This document shows positions 8,571-15,947 of a stretch of 45,168 nt of DNA, one piece after another (positions within the stretch are counted from its first letter, which is position 1; the number at the start of each line of letters is the position of its first letter). Where the stretch lies: contig CAIRBF010000243.1 in assembly GCA_903876715.1 (NCBI GenBank), forward strand, positions 1 through 45,168, given 5' to 3'. The notes beneath the pieces are model-generated. The model worked only from the letters and a program-made list of their open reading frames with translations, searched no databases and was not told where the DNA came from. This stretch comes from an uncultured beta proteobacterium. Lineage in GTDB: Bacteria; Pseudomonadota; Gammaproteobacteria; Burkholderiales; Burkholderiaceae_C. Both the position numbers and the translations under genes were made by a program.

Positions 8571-9404
8571 TCAGTACTGAATGACGCCGTGGCGCATGAA
8601 ACACTCGGTGATCTCATCGCAGTACTCGGCAAACCGGGCGCTGGTGATCACGGCCTTGTGACGCGGACGGGGCAAGTCGATGTCGATGATGCGCTCTATA
8701 CGGCCAGGGCGTGGTGTCATGACCACCACCCGGTCTGCCAGCGCGACCGCCTCTGAGATACCGTGCGTGATGAAAAAGGTGGTCTGGCCGCGATCGAGCC
8801 AGAGCTTTTCAAGATCGATGCGCATCTGCTCTCGCGTGAGCGCATCGAGCGCGCCAAAAGGCTCATCCATCATCAGCAAAGGAGGCTCATGGATCAGCGC
8901 TCTGACGATGGCTGCGCGCTGGCGCATGCCACCGGAAAGCTCGCGCGGCATGCGGTTCTCAAAGCCCCCCAGACCCACCTTTGCCAGAAGGGCCAGCGCC
9001 CGATCGCGGTAGTCAGCGGGCTCGCCTGCGCGCAGCTCGATCTGGACCAGCACGTTGTCGAGCACATTGCGCCAGTCGAGCAACACCGGACTCTGGAACA
9101 CTATCCCCAGATCGGTGTGTGGACCCGCAATGCGCTTGTCTGCGATGGTGACCGAGCCTTGGCTCGGCCCGAGTAGACCCGCAATGATCTTGAGCAAGGT
9201 GGACTTGCCGCAGCCCGAGGGACCCACGACCGCGATGAATTGACCGGCCTGAACCGATAGGTCCACGCAGTCCAGCGCCTGGGTCTGCATGGAGCCGCGC
9301 TGGAAGATCTTGCTGACACCCGTGATCTCGACAGGCACTGCAGCCGCGCGCGACTGCAGGTCCCGCCCTGCCTCAGAGGCCAAACGATGATTCTGAGGGA
9401 TCAC
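8571..9404 (-). CDS. ABC transporter ATP-binding protein, nitrate/sulfonate/taurine (SsuB/TauB) family
   Basis: A 277-residue cytoplasmic ATPase. Walker A is GPSGCGKST, the signature motif is LSGGMRQR, and Walker B with its D-loop is LLMMDEPFGALD; the H-loop is FFITHGISEA. It should energise the permease and receptor encoded upstream. Members of this family import sulfonates, nitrate, bicarbonate, pyrimidine precursors or aromatic acids, so the family name does not define the substrate. It lies ten bases after the receptor gene and ten before the DapA-like gene. Confidence 0.9.
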   Translation of the reverse strand: MIPQNHRLASEAGRDLQSRAAAVPVEITGVSKIFQRGSMQTQALDCVDLSVQAGQFIAVVGPSGCGKSTLLKIIAGLLGPSQGSVTIADKRIAGPHTDLGIVFQSPVLLDWRNVLDNVLVQIELRAGEPADYRDRALALLAKVGLGGFENRMPRELSGGMRQRAAIVRALIHEPPLLMMDEPFGALDALTREQMRIDLEKLWLDRGQTTFFITHGISEAVALADRVVVMTPRPGRIERIIDIDLPRPRHKAVITSARFAEYCDEITECFMRHGVIQY

Positions 9405-9413
9405 GTCAGTGCC

Positions 9414-10400
9414 TTATCTGGGCAAGAACTCATTGGTGTGAAACGCGGTCCAGTTCAGCTGAGTTTCCAGGCCGCGGTAACGCTTCAGCAAATCGATGGT
9501 CTGCGACCAGTCCTTCTCGTGGCCAAAACCCGTCTGGCCCTTGACGTTGGCCGAGTCCATCAACTCGAAGTCCACCAGCATCTGGTCCTTGGTCGACTGT
9601 CGATTCAGATCGGGTTTGACCTTCATGGCCACATCGACGGCGGCATCGGGGTTCTTCTTGGCCTCGTCCCAGGCTCGCTTGGTGGCCCTGACAAAACGGC
9701 GTACAAGATCCGGGTTGCCCTTGATCGTGTTGTTGCCCGTGAAGATCGCCATGCCCACGATGTTGGCACCGTGGTCGGCAAAGCGCAGCGCATGAGGCTC
9801 CACTCCGCGGTATTTGAGCAAGAAGAACTGGTCATCGGCACCGCCGAGCAGGCCATCGGCGCGTTTCTCAAGCACCGTCACCACCTTGGCCGCAGGATCA
9901 ACCTGCACAAACCTGACCTTGCTGATATCAACCTTGTTGTGCGCGGCGAGGGCTTCGAGCAGGCCGCGGATCGGATCGCCCGGGGAGACCGCCAGCGTCT
10001 TGCCCTCGATGTCCTTGGGCGTGCGTATACCGGCAGAAGCGGCCGAGACGACAGAAAAGCCGGTCGAGCTCAGGATGTTCATCACCGACTTGATTTCGCC
10101 GCCCTTGGAGATGAGGTTGATGATGCTCGAGCTGTCGGCCAAGCCGAAGGTGTCCGTCCCGGCACCCACCACCTGCACCGTGTTGGCCGAGCCGCGGCCC
10201 TCATTGATGGTCAGGTTGATGCCCTCCTGCCTGTAAAACCCCCGGTCCACACCGTAGTAGAAGGGCACATGCAAGCCGCCGAGGTACCAGTTCAGCCGCA
10301 AGGACACGTTGTCCTGTGCCTGAGCCTTGACGCCCAGCACCATGGGCAAAGCCAGGGCAAGGCCAAAAACCGCTTTCCCAATCTTGCGTCTCATGTTCAT
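9414..10400 (-). CDS. ABC transporter substrate-binding protein, NMT1/SsuA/TauA-like
   Basis: A 328-residue periplasmic receptor. The frame is open to 10430, but the ATG at 10400 is chosen: AAAGGAGA stands at 10406-10413, and the protein then begins with a clear Sec signal peptide (MNMRRKIGK, hydrophobic core, cleavage near AQAQ). The mature part has the family opening LRLNWYLGGLHVPFYYGVDRGFY and the GRGSANTVQ loop. It binds the solute for the permease and ATPase beside it. Confidence 0.88.
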   Translation of the reverse strand: MNMRRKIGKAVFGLALALPMVLGVKAQAQDNVSLRLNWYLGGLHVPFYYGVDRGFYRQEGINLTINEGRGSANTVQVVGAGTDTFGLADSSSIINLISKGGEIKSVMNILSSTGFSVVSAASAGIRTPKDIEGKTLAVSPGDPIRGLLEALAAHNKVDISKVRFVQVDPAAKVVTVLEKRADGLLGGADDQFFLLKYRGVEPHALRFADHGANIVGMAIFTGNNTIKGNPDLVRRFVRATKRAWDEAKKNPDAAVDVAMKVKPDLNRQSTKDQMLVDFELMDSANVKGQTGFGHEKDWSQTIDLLKRYRGLETQLNWTAFHTNEFLPR

Positions 10401-10405
10401 AGCTG

Positions 10406-10413
10406 TCTCCTTT
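10406..10413 (-). promoter_or_regulatory. Strong ribosome binding site of the receptor gene
   Basis: The minus strand reads AAAGGAGA, near-consensus Shine-Dalgarno, five bases before the ATG ending at 10398. This decides the start at 10400 over the upstream in-frame codon at 10430. Confidence 0.75.
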
Positions 10414-10436
10414 GATTGCTCACTTCCCAAACGACA

Positions 10437-11249
10437 TCAAATCCCGGTCATCTCTGTAGGGCGCTGAGCCACATGCCAGGGGATGACCAGACGCTCAACA
10501 AGCTCGACAAAATAGTAAATCGCCAGCCCGATGATGCTGAGCAAAATGATGATGGCGAAGACCATCGGAGTCTCGAGTTGCCCGTTGTATTGCTGCAGCA
10601 AGTAGCCCAAACCACGGTCGGAGGCCACGAACTCGGCCACCACGGCCGCCGTAGCCGACAAGGCCGCACCGATCTTCAGGCCCGTAAAGATCTCGGGCAA
10701 TGCCTGCGGCAAGCGGATCTTGAAGAACATCCGGCTTGCGCTTGCGCCGGTCGATCGGGCGAAGTCCATCACATCGGGATCGACGGATTTGAAGCCGGCC
10801 ACACTCGAGACCACGATAGGAAAAAAGCACAGCAAGAACACGATCAGCAACTTGGGAAGCAAACCAAATCCAAGCCAGATGATGAACAGCGGCGCAATCG
10901 CGATCTTGGGGATGATTTGAAGGAATACGATAACCGGGTAGACCGTGTTTTCCACAAAGCGGGAATAAGCGATCGACATGGCTAGAGGAATGCTGATGAC
11001 GACAGCGAGCAAATAGCCACCGACGATCTCGACCGTGGTGGTCCAGGCCGCACCGGCTACCACTGTTTGTCGCTTGAGAAATTCCGACCAGATCTTGCTC
11101 GGCGGCGGCAAAAGATATTCCTTTATACCTAGCAGCTTGACCACCGATTCCCAGAGCACAAAGAGCAAAAGAAACATCAGCAAGGCGCCGATCCAGCGCC
11201 GGGTCGAAGCCCTCAGGACGGGTCGGGTGCTGCGGGTCTGGGCAATCAC
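10437..11249 (-). CDS. ABC transporter permease, SsuC/TauC family
   Basis: A 270-residue inner-membrane permease with about six membrane segments. The family start LLPPPSKIWSEFL follows the first segment, and the EAA loop (ARSTGASASRMFFKIRLPQALP) contacts the ATPase. The cytoplasmic end is basic. Its start overlaps the cupin stop by four bases, so cupin and permease are translationally coupled. Confidence 0.9.
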   Translation of the reverse strand: MIAQTRSTRPVLRASTRRWIGALLMFLLLFVLWESVVKLLGIKEYLLPPPSKIWSEFLKRQTVVAGAAWTTTVEIVGGYLLAVVISIPLAMSIAYSRFVENTVYPVIVFLQIIPKIAIAPLFIIWLGFGLLPKLLIVFLLCFFPIVVSSVAGFKSVDPDVMDFARSTGASASRMFFKIRLPQALPEIFTGLKIGAALSATAAVVAEFVASDRGLGYLLQQYNGQLETPMVFAIIILLSIIGLAIYYFVELVERLVIPWHVAQRPTEMTGI

Positions 11250-11704
11250 GATTGCACCTCCTTTTCATCGGAGCGCACGACATCAAAGGTGCCGAATTGC
11301 GAAGGCAGATTGATTTCAATGAGTTCGAGATCATCCGATCGCGCGATCACATTGTGGGGCACACCGGCGGGCTGACACAGACTGCCCCCCGCGTGCACCG
11401 TCACAGTCTCAGCAAGGTCCCGAAAACGAAAGCTGATCCAGCCTTTGAGTACGTAGACAAAATGCCCCGTCATGTCGTGCCAGTGCCATCCGGTTTCTTG
11501 CGTGAAAGGCTTGACGGCCCGGATGTGCTTGGCACCGATGCGCCCGGCCGTGGCCTGTGCCAGGCCGAGATCACGGTATTGGGCATCAGCGCGCGGGCCC
11601 TCGAGGGTGAAGTCTGCCTCGCGAAAGGGCACCAGCCGGAATTGCGAAAGAGCGCTGGACAATTCCAGCGGCCCTTCATAGGACGGGAGTGCGAGTTCGG
11701 ACAT
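11246..11704 (-). CDS. Small cupin-domain protein
   Basis: A 152-residue single-domain cupin. Motif 1 is visible as GWHWHDMTGHFVYVLKGW, with the HxH metal ligands, and motif 2 as AGGSLCQPAGVPHNV, with the third His. Cupins of this size are metal-dependent enzymes or ligand sensors. It begins inside the 3' end of the IclR-family gene (29-base overlap) and runs into the permease, so it belongs to the operon. A role in modifying or sensing the transported compound is inferred. Confidence 0.83.
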   Translation of the reverse strand: MSELALPSYEGPLELSSALSQFRLVPFREADFTLEGPRADAQYRDLGLAQATAGRIGAKHIRAVKPFTQETGWHWHDMTGHFVYVLKGWISFRFRDLAETVTVHAGGSLCQPAGVPHNVIARSDDLELIEINLPSQFGTFDVVRSDEKEVQS

Positions 11705-12593
11705 GCGGGTTGCTCAGTCGGGGTCGGGCGGTCTTGACAGGTCCTTGAGCCGGCGCCAACGCCAGCGCGCGATGATGGCGCAAGGGCCAGATACCGCCCA
11801 GTTCCTGCGCTGCGCTGTGCAAGCGGGTCACGAAGAACGCGCGGCGTTCGGGGCCAAAGCGCGAGAGCGGGCCGGCCAGACTGAGGGTGCCGACCGCAGC
11901 CCCCTCAGCCACGGACTCGACCACAGCCACCGCAACGGCGGCCGTGCCGGGTTCGCCTTCATCGAGCGCCACACCAAAGCCTGCCTGGCGGGTGGCCTTG
12001 AGCATCTGTGCGAAAGCATGCACGCTGGTGGCAATGTTGGGGCCGCAGCGCCGGGGGGTACGCAGTTCGGTGGCCTCCACGATGCGCATCGCCTGGGCCT
12101 GCGACAAGGTAGCAAGCCAAGCTTTGCCGGTGGCCGTTGCGTGCAAAACCACGTCGTGGCCCGTATCGTGATCAAGATCAGGGTCGTAACGCAGCCCCGA
12201 GCGTGCGCCCTGGGCCTTGGCCACCCAGACCAGCCGCTCGCCCTCGACCACGGCCAGACGCGCCAACTCCCCTGTCTCGGCCGCCAAGCGGTCCAGGACG
12301 GGTTGAGCCAGATCGTCCAAGCCACTGCGCACGTAGTGCCGCAATCCCAGCATCGTCAACTTCAGGGTCAGACCATACCGCCCACTGGGGCCGTGCTGCA
12401 TTACATAGCCCGACTCCATCAGCAGGGCCAGAAGTCTGTGACCGATGCTCTTGGGCAGATTCAATGCCGCGCAGATCTCCGTCAGGCCCGCCCCATCGGG
12501 CTGGTCCGTCAGATGCTCAAGCATCAGCAAAGTCCGCCTGGACCCGGATTGGTTCATCCGCTTTGGCGCATTAGTGGAACGCTGTTCGCACAT
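11676..12593 (-). CDS. IclR-family transcriptional regulator
   Basis: A 305-residue protein with an N-terminal winged helix (about residues 18-75: GSRRTLLMLEHL ... LTEICAALNLPKS) and a C-terminal IclR effector domain (LHATATGKAWLA, GFGVALDEGEPG). IclR regulators bind small organic acids and commonly control the catabolic operon next to them. Here it is the first gene of the minus-strand operon and overlaps the cupin by 29 bases, which predicts autoregulation from a promoter in 12594-12720. The last 40 residues are longer than usual and low in complexity. Confidence 0.88.
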   Translation of the reverse strand: MCEQRSTNAPKRMNQSGSRRTLLMLEHLTDQPDGAGLTEICAALNLPKSIGHRLLALLMESGYVMQHGPSGRYGLTLKLTMLGLRHYVRSGLDDLAQPVLDRLAAETGELARLAVVEGERLVWVAKAQGARSGLRYDPDLDHDTGHDVVLHATATGKAWLATLSQAQAMRIVEATELRTPRRCGPNIATSVHAFAQMLKATRQAGFGVALDEGEPGTAAVAVAVVESVAEGAAVGTLSLAGPLSRFGPERRAFFVTRLHSAAQELGGIWPLRHHRALALAPAQGPVKTARPRLSNPHVRTRTPVL

Positions 12594-12739
12594 TAAGCCC
12601 GGGCCTTGCGGATGTCAATAGGGTCGGGCGTGGCCTCCCGAGCGTCGTCAGACGCCCACGCGGCAAGCTGCACGCCATGCCCAGGCGAGGCCAGACGGCT
12701 CTTGCGCCGTCATCGCAAGTCAAGCGCACGGGGCCGTTG

Positions 12740-13400
12740 GAGGCCCGGGATCGTGGGTGTTGGCGCCGCCGGAGTTGGCGATGTCGGCCGAGTTGAAGCC
12801 GGCGCAGACGAAGTAGCCGCGCAGCTCCGGCGTCTCGCCGAGCAGAAGTTGCCGTCGGGCGTGAAGTTCTCGGGCATCGGGCCCGTTGAGCAGCATCTTG
12901 ACCTTGGCCGTCTCCAGGCAGGGCGTGCGGTGGATGGCGTTGCGCATCAAGGGCTCGAACTGGTCCCAATCCTCGTCCAGCAACTGGAACTGGAAAGTGC
13001 TCGGGATCGGGCCCACCGTCCAGGGCTTGGCCACGGGCTCTAAGCCGCCCATCAGCAGGCCGCCGACCTCTTCCTTGTAGTAGATGTAGCCGTCAGGGTC
13101 GCGCATCACGGGCAGCATCGGGTGCACGCCCTCGATGCGGTCGGTGACGATGTAGAAGTGCTCGGCCGGGTACAGCGGCACGGTCACGCCGGCCAGCGCG
13201 CCGAACTGGCGCGCCCACTGCCCGTCGCAGTTGACCAGATCGCGCCCTGCAGGTCGTCGCTGCGCATCACCGCTCAGAGCTCGCGGGCCTCGAGCGGACT
13301 GTTGAGCGCCACCGAGGCCCTGGCCCCGCTGCCGGCCGCGATGGTGGCGCGGCTCACCCGACAGGCCTGGATCGGCGGCATGCCGGCGGCTGGGGGGCCC
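12740..13400 (-). pseudogene. Remnant of FAD-dependent dimethylglycine/sarcosine dehydrogenase
   Basis: Two blocks of a GcvT-linked amine oxidase can be read. Block 1 (about 13400-13239) gives LNSPLEAREL, a TGA stop at 13276-13274, then MRSDDLQGAIW. Block 2 (13238-12740) gives VNCDGQWARQFGALAGV, HFYIVTDRIEGVHP, DGYIYYKEEVGGLLMGG and DWDQFEPLMRNAIHRT. More than 100 residues normally between the blocks are missing. Near 12876-12884 one base is extra and near 12845-12849 one is missing; between them the family sequence MPENFTPDGNF reads in a shifted frame. The C-terminal GcvT domain is absent. The intact enzyme demethylates dimethylglycine or sarcosine; this copy cannot. Confidence 0.78.
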
Positions 13401-13773
13401 TGCGGCCCGATCAACGACCTGCAGCAGGTCTTCGAGCATCACGCAGGTGGGCGAGCGCGGCATGCGCGTCGAGCTGGAGCGGGCAGGCACGAGGCTCGTC
13501 GCGCTGGTGGCTGACCCGGTCAAGGCCTCGCGGACGCCACCGGCCTGCCGCCTACCGCTCGCCCCGGCGGGGCGAACACACCGACCATGTGCTGGCAACC
13601 ATGCCGGGCTGAGACGAGACCTGCATCGCCGCGGCCCGCAGCGCCGGGGCCATCGGCCCGCTACGCGCCGCGGGCGCGACAGGCCCTCGCCGCCGGTCCC
13701 AGGCCGGCCCCCGGCGGCCGGCCGGGGCGCCTGCGCCCGCCTGGCCGGACACCAGGGGGCACCATCCCGAGGG
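13401..13773. other. Non-coding debris between oxidase remnant and psiE-like gene
   Basis: No gene recognised. Several long open frames occur on both strands because the GC content is very high, but none has a motif, signal or ribosome binding site. Given its neighbours this is probably further degraded sequence. Confidence 0.4.
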
Positions 13774-14133
13774 TCATTCGTCCTGGCGGATCTGCGTCGC
13801 AACCCAGGCCGCCACGCAGATCAGCAGGATGGCCCCGCTCTCGTACAGCAGGATCGTCGGATCCGTGTCCTTGCCCTGGAGGATGATCAGGCGAGACAGC
13901 GCCGTGACCGCAATGAACAGCGGGATCGCGATCGGGATGCGCCGGCTGCTGTAGAAGGCGGCCAGCATGCCCAGCACCTCGGCGTAGATGAACATCAGCA
14001 GGAGGTCTTTCAACTGGACCTTGCGGTTCTCCAGCAGCAGGGCCACCTCCTGCACCATGGCCACCACGGTGAAGATGGCGATCAGCACCAGGAAGCCCTT
14101 CTCGGTGAGCTCGATGGCACGCTTGACGTTCAT
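13774..14133 (-). CDS. PsiE-like small membrane protein
   Basis: A 119-residue protein with four predicted membrane helices (about residues 12-32, 44-65, 69-88, 97-114) and the pattern of the phosphate-starvation-inducible PsiE family (RRIPIAIPLFIAVTALSRLIILQGKD). Function in the inner membrane is not established. The ATG at 14133 is preferred to upstream in-frame codons because AAAGGAAAG lies at 14136-14144 and the protein then matches the family length. It is intact between pseudogenes. Confidence 0.8.
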   Translation of the reverse strand: MNVKRAIELTEKGFLVLIAIFTVVAMVQEVALLLENRKVQLKDLLLMFIYAEVLGMLAAFYSSRRIPIAIPLFIAVTALSRLIILQGKDTDPTILLYESGAILLICVAAWVATQIRQDE

Positions 14134-14593
14134 GGCTTTCCTTTCGCCAGGGCAGACGAACCTCGGGAGCGGTCCGACCTTGCCGCCAACGCATTGATTG
14201 GCCGCTCTATTCTGGCAGGCAGGGCGGCGCGGACTCGCGAGTTGTTCGCCGCCACCCCCGCTGGAAGCAACCGGGCAGGTGCTTGCCACGGAACGTCCCG
14301 CAGTGAAGCCCAGGTCCGAGGCGACCCATGCGCCCGTCGATGATTCGAAGGCAACTGCGCGGCAGTTCCCGACTTGCGTGGCCAGTACCATCCTCGCGCG
14401 GACGCCTGGAGGCACGGCCAGCCATCGGTCGGCTCAGGCGCCCTGCGGTCGCTGTCATGCTGGCAGCCTGGTTCCTGACGCTACCGTTGCCGGACGCGCC
14501 CGTCCGGCTGCTGCGAACGGTCTGCGCTGACACAGCAGTGAACCGGAGTCACCGCGGTGCTGGGATTCGCCTGGGGCAGCACTGACGACGCAA
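14134..14593. other. Gene-free stretch
   Basis: About 460 bases with only shadow frames. I recognise no gene, repeat or promoter beyond the ribosome binding site of the psiE-like gene at its left edge. Confidence 0.45.
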
Positions 14594-14881
14594 TCAGGAG
14601 CCCTTCGAAAAAGAGCCCCGCAGACTGCGGGGCTCCGGGCGCCCTCGAAGCACCTTCGTGTGCGAGACGGGCAGCGCCGCGGGCGAGAGGTCGTCGGGGC
14701 TGAGCCGCGCGAGCAGCTCGCCCGCCCTCGGCCCCATGACGCCGAGCAGGCTCCACAGCGGGCTCGCGTCGGTGAGCAGCGCGTGCTCGTGCGCGCCGAT
14801 GTGGCGGCGGATCCAGTCGGCGTCGCGCACCGGCTGGGCCGAGCCTGTGACGAGCAGGATGAGCGCATCGCCGGACCGGCG
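14594..14881 (-). pseudogene. GcvT-domain fragment of a dimethylglycine/sarcosine dehydrogenase
   Basis: The reading LLVTGSAQPVRDADW, IRRHIGAHEHALLTDASP, LGVMGPRAGELLARLSPDDL matches the folate-binding aminomethyltransferase domain at the C-terminus of dimethylglycine and sarcosine dehydrogenases. Resemblance begins abruptly at about 14881, fused to a PIN-domain start, and stops before the terminator. There is no start codon of its own at the homology edge. It lies upstream of, not downstream of, the FAD-domain remnant at 12.7-13.4 kb, so either the gene was rearranged or two copies decayed. Confidence 0.75.
14608..14635 (-). terminator. Rho-independent terminator, minus strand
   Basis: On the minus strand a perfect nine-base stem (GAGCCCCGC / GCGGGGCTC) with a five-base loop (14613-14635) is followed by TTTTT (14612-14608). 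It would end transcripts coming from the broken toxin-antitoxin unit above it. Confidence 0.8.
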
Positions 14882-14951
14882 TATTCGGCGACGGCGTGGG
14901 TTCGTCCTGCGTGGCGTATCGCACCAGGACGTTGGTGTCGAGCCCGATCAG
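14882..14951 (-). pseudogene. N-terminal stub of a PIN-domain (VapC-like) toxin
   Basis: Only the first 20-odd codons remain: LIGLDTNVLVRYATQDEPTP, where LDTN carries the first conserved acidic residue of PIN ribonucleases. The expected ATG is CTG (14951-14949), overlapping the antitoxin's TGA. After P-T-P-S-P the PIN homology ends at a junction with an oxidase fragment. VapC toxins cleave tRNA or rRNA; this one lacks the other catalytic residues and is dead. Confidence 0.72.
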
Positions 14952-15173
14952 TGCGCCCGCGCGGCCTCCTCGGCAACAGCGGCGTTCATTTCATCGATCC
15001 AGACGGCGCACTCGGGCTTGCCGAAGCGCCCCTTGAGATCGCGAACCGCGCGCGTGGCGGCGATCAACTCGGAGCGCCCGGCCTCGATCTGGACGAACTC
15101 GACCCGGTCACCAGCATCCACGTCCACCCGGGATGGTGATCTGACCCTAGGTGGTCAGGGTGGAAGTGGACAT
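14948..15173 (-). pseudogene. AbrB/MazE-type antitoxin gene with nonsense codon and deletion
   Basis: ATG at 15173 has AGGAG a few bases upstream. The reading MSTSTLTT is followed by TAG (15149-15147) where family members have Lys in the T-x-K-GQITIP motif, then GQITIP, then a small deletion that changes frame, and then VDAGDRVEFVQIEAGRSEL, KGRFGKPECAVWIDEMNAAV down to the TGA at 14950-14948. The second half is a normal toxin-neutralising tail. The unit is the former partner of the PIN stub that follows. Confidence 0.75.
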
Positions 15174-15249
15174 GCGGTAACTCCTGATTCTTTACCAGAG
15201 TGTCAGGCGCCTCGGGCGCTCGATACCTTCAGCGGCAGCACCGGGCACG

Positions 15250-15807
15250 TCAGCCCGTGTGGCCCTGAGCCCACTCTCTGACGCTCGCCAGTGGCAGGTA
15301 CGACAACAGGGGATTTGCCGCGGTCGCGAGGAAGCCATGATGGGCATAGAACGCAGCTGCGGCCGGGTCCTTTGCGTCCACGACCATGGCGTAGGCTGCG
15401 ATCTCCGCCGTGGACGAGCGGCGCAATGCGTCAGCCAGCAAGGCGGCACCGAGCCCCAGACCCTTGAAGCCGCGATCCACGGCCAGGCGTCCCATGCGAA
15501 CGGCGGGTACGCTGGGGTAGCGAGGCAACTTCCTCGCCAGAGGTTCGGCCAGATCGGTGAGCAGGATGCTGGCAGACGCCAGCGTGCAGTACCCGGTGAT
15601 GAGGCCGTCGGTGTCCACTGCCGTGAAACCGGCGGTGACGCGCCGCTTGATGGCCTGAGCCGCGGCGATCTGGAGGGCATGCACCACGAAGTCGGTCATC
15701 GTGCGCCCTTGGATCTCTGCGGCTCGCTTCACCACCGCGTGCAGGTCGGCACTGATCCGCCCCTCCAGGCGCGCAGACGGTGGCTTGGGCGACTGGGCGC
15801 GCTCGGC
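15250..15807 (-). pseudogene. DUF1778 antitoxin fused to GNAT toxin (TacAT-type remnant)
   Basis: The open frame after the TGA at 15810-15808 reads ARLEGRISADLHAVVKRAAE and MTDFVVHALQIAAAQAI, the ribbon-helix-helix half of a DUF1778 antitoxin. It then passes without a stop into FTAVDTDGLITGYCTLAS, RMGRLAVDRGFKGLGLGAAL and the end of a TacT-like GNAT toxin with its acetyl-CoA loop. Normally these are two genes; the antitoxin C-terminus and toxin N-terminus are missing at the joint. There is no ATG: the first usable start is GTG at 15735. TacT toxins acetylate aminoacyl-tRNA. The fusion probably arose by deletion, and its 5' end abuts IS-like repeats. Confidence 0.72.
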
Positions 15808-15857
15808 TCAGTTTTGGGTCGGCACTACCGGGAAAAGCGGCTCAGTTTTCGGTCGGC
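15804..15857. mobile_element. Probable IS21-family terminal repeats (remnant)
   Basis: Two 20-base copies of cggctcagttttNgGTCGGC (15804-15823 and 15838-15857) lie 34 bases apart. From memory, IS21-family ends carry several such GGCTCAGTTTT(C/G)xxTCGGC repeats. No istA or istB gene is present, so only an end is left. It interrupts the 5' side of the DUF1778 remnant. A search against insertion-sequence ends is needed for proof. Confidence 0.55.
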
Positions 15858-15947
15858 GCCAACACTCGCGGCAGCACCGGAGGCACCGCCTGCATTGACC
15901 AAGCTTGGCAGAGTACGGTACGGGGCTTCCAGGTGCTGAAGGCAGGC

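Noticed and set aside
9387-10415. Plus-strand frame of 342 codons
   Set aside because: Antisense to the ABC receptor, which has a signal peptide and strong ribosome binding site.
12720-13802. A single 360-codon minus-strand gene
   Set aside because: Only its 3' half resembles an oxidoreductase, and the upstream homologous block is in another frame with a stop, so the open frame is a chance bridge across a pseudogene.
14608-14635. Plus-strand terminator
   Set aside because: The stem is followed by CCGGGC on the plus strand; the T-run exists only in the minus orientation.
15838-15857. CRISPR-like direct repeats
   Set aside because: Only two copies with a 14-base gap; they resemble insertion-sequence ends, not an array.
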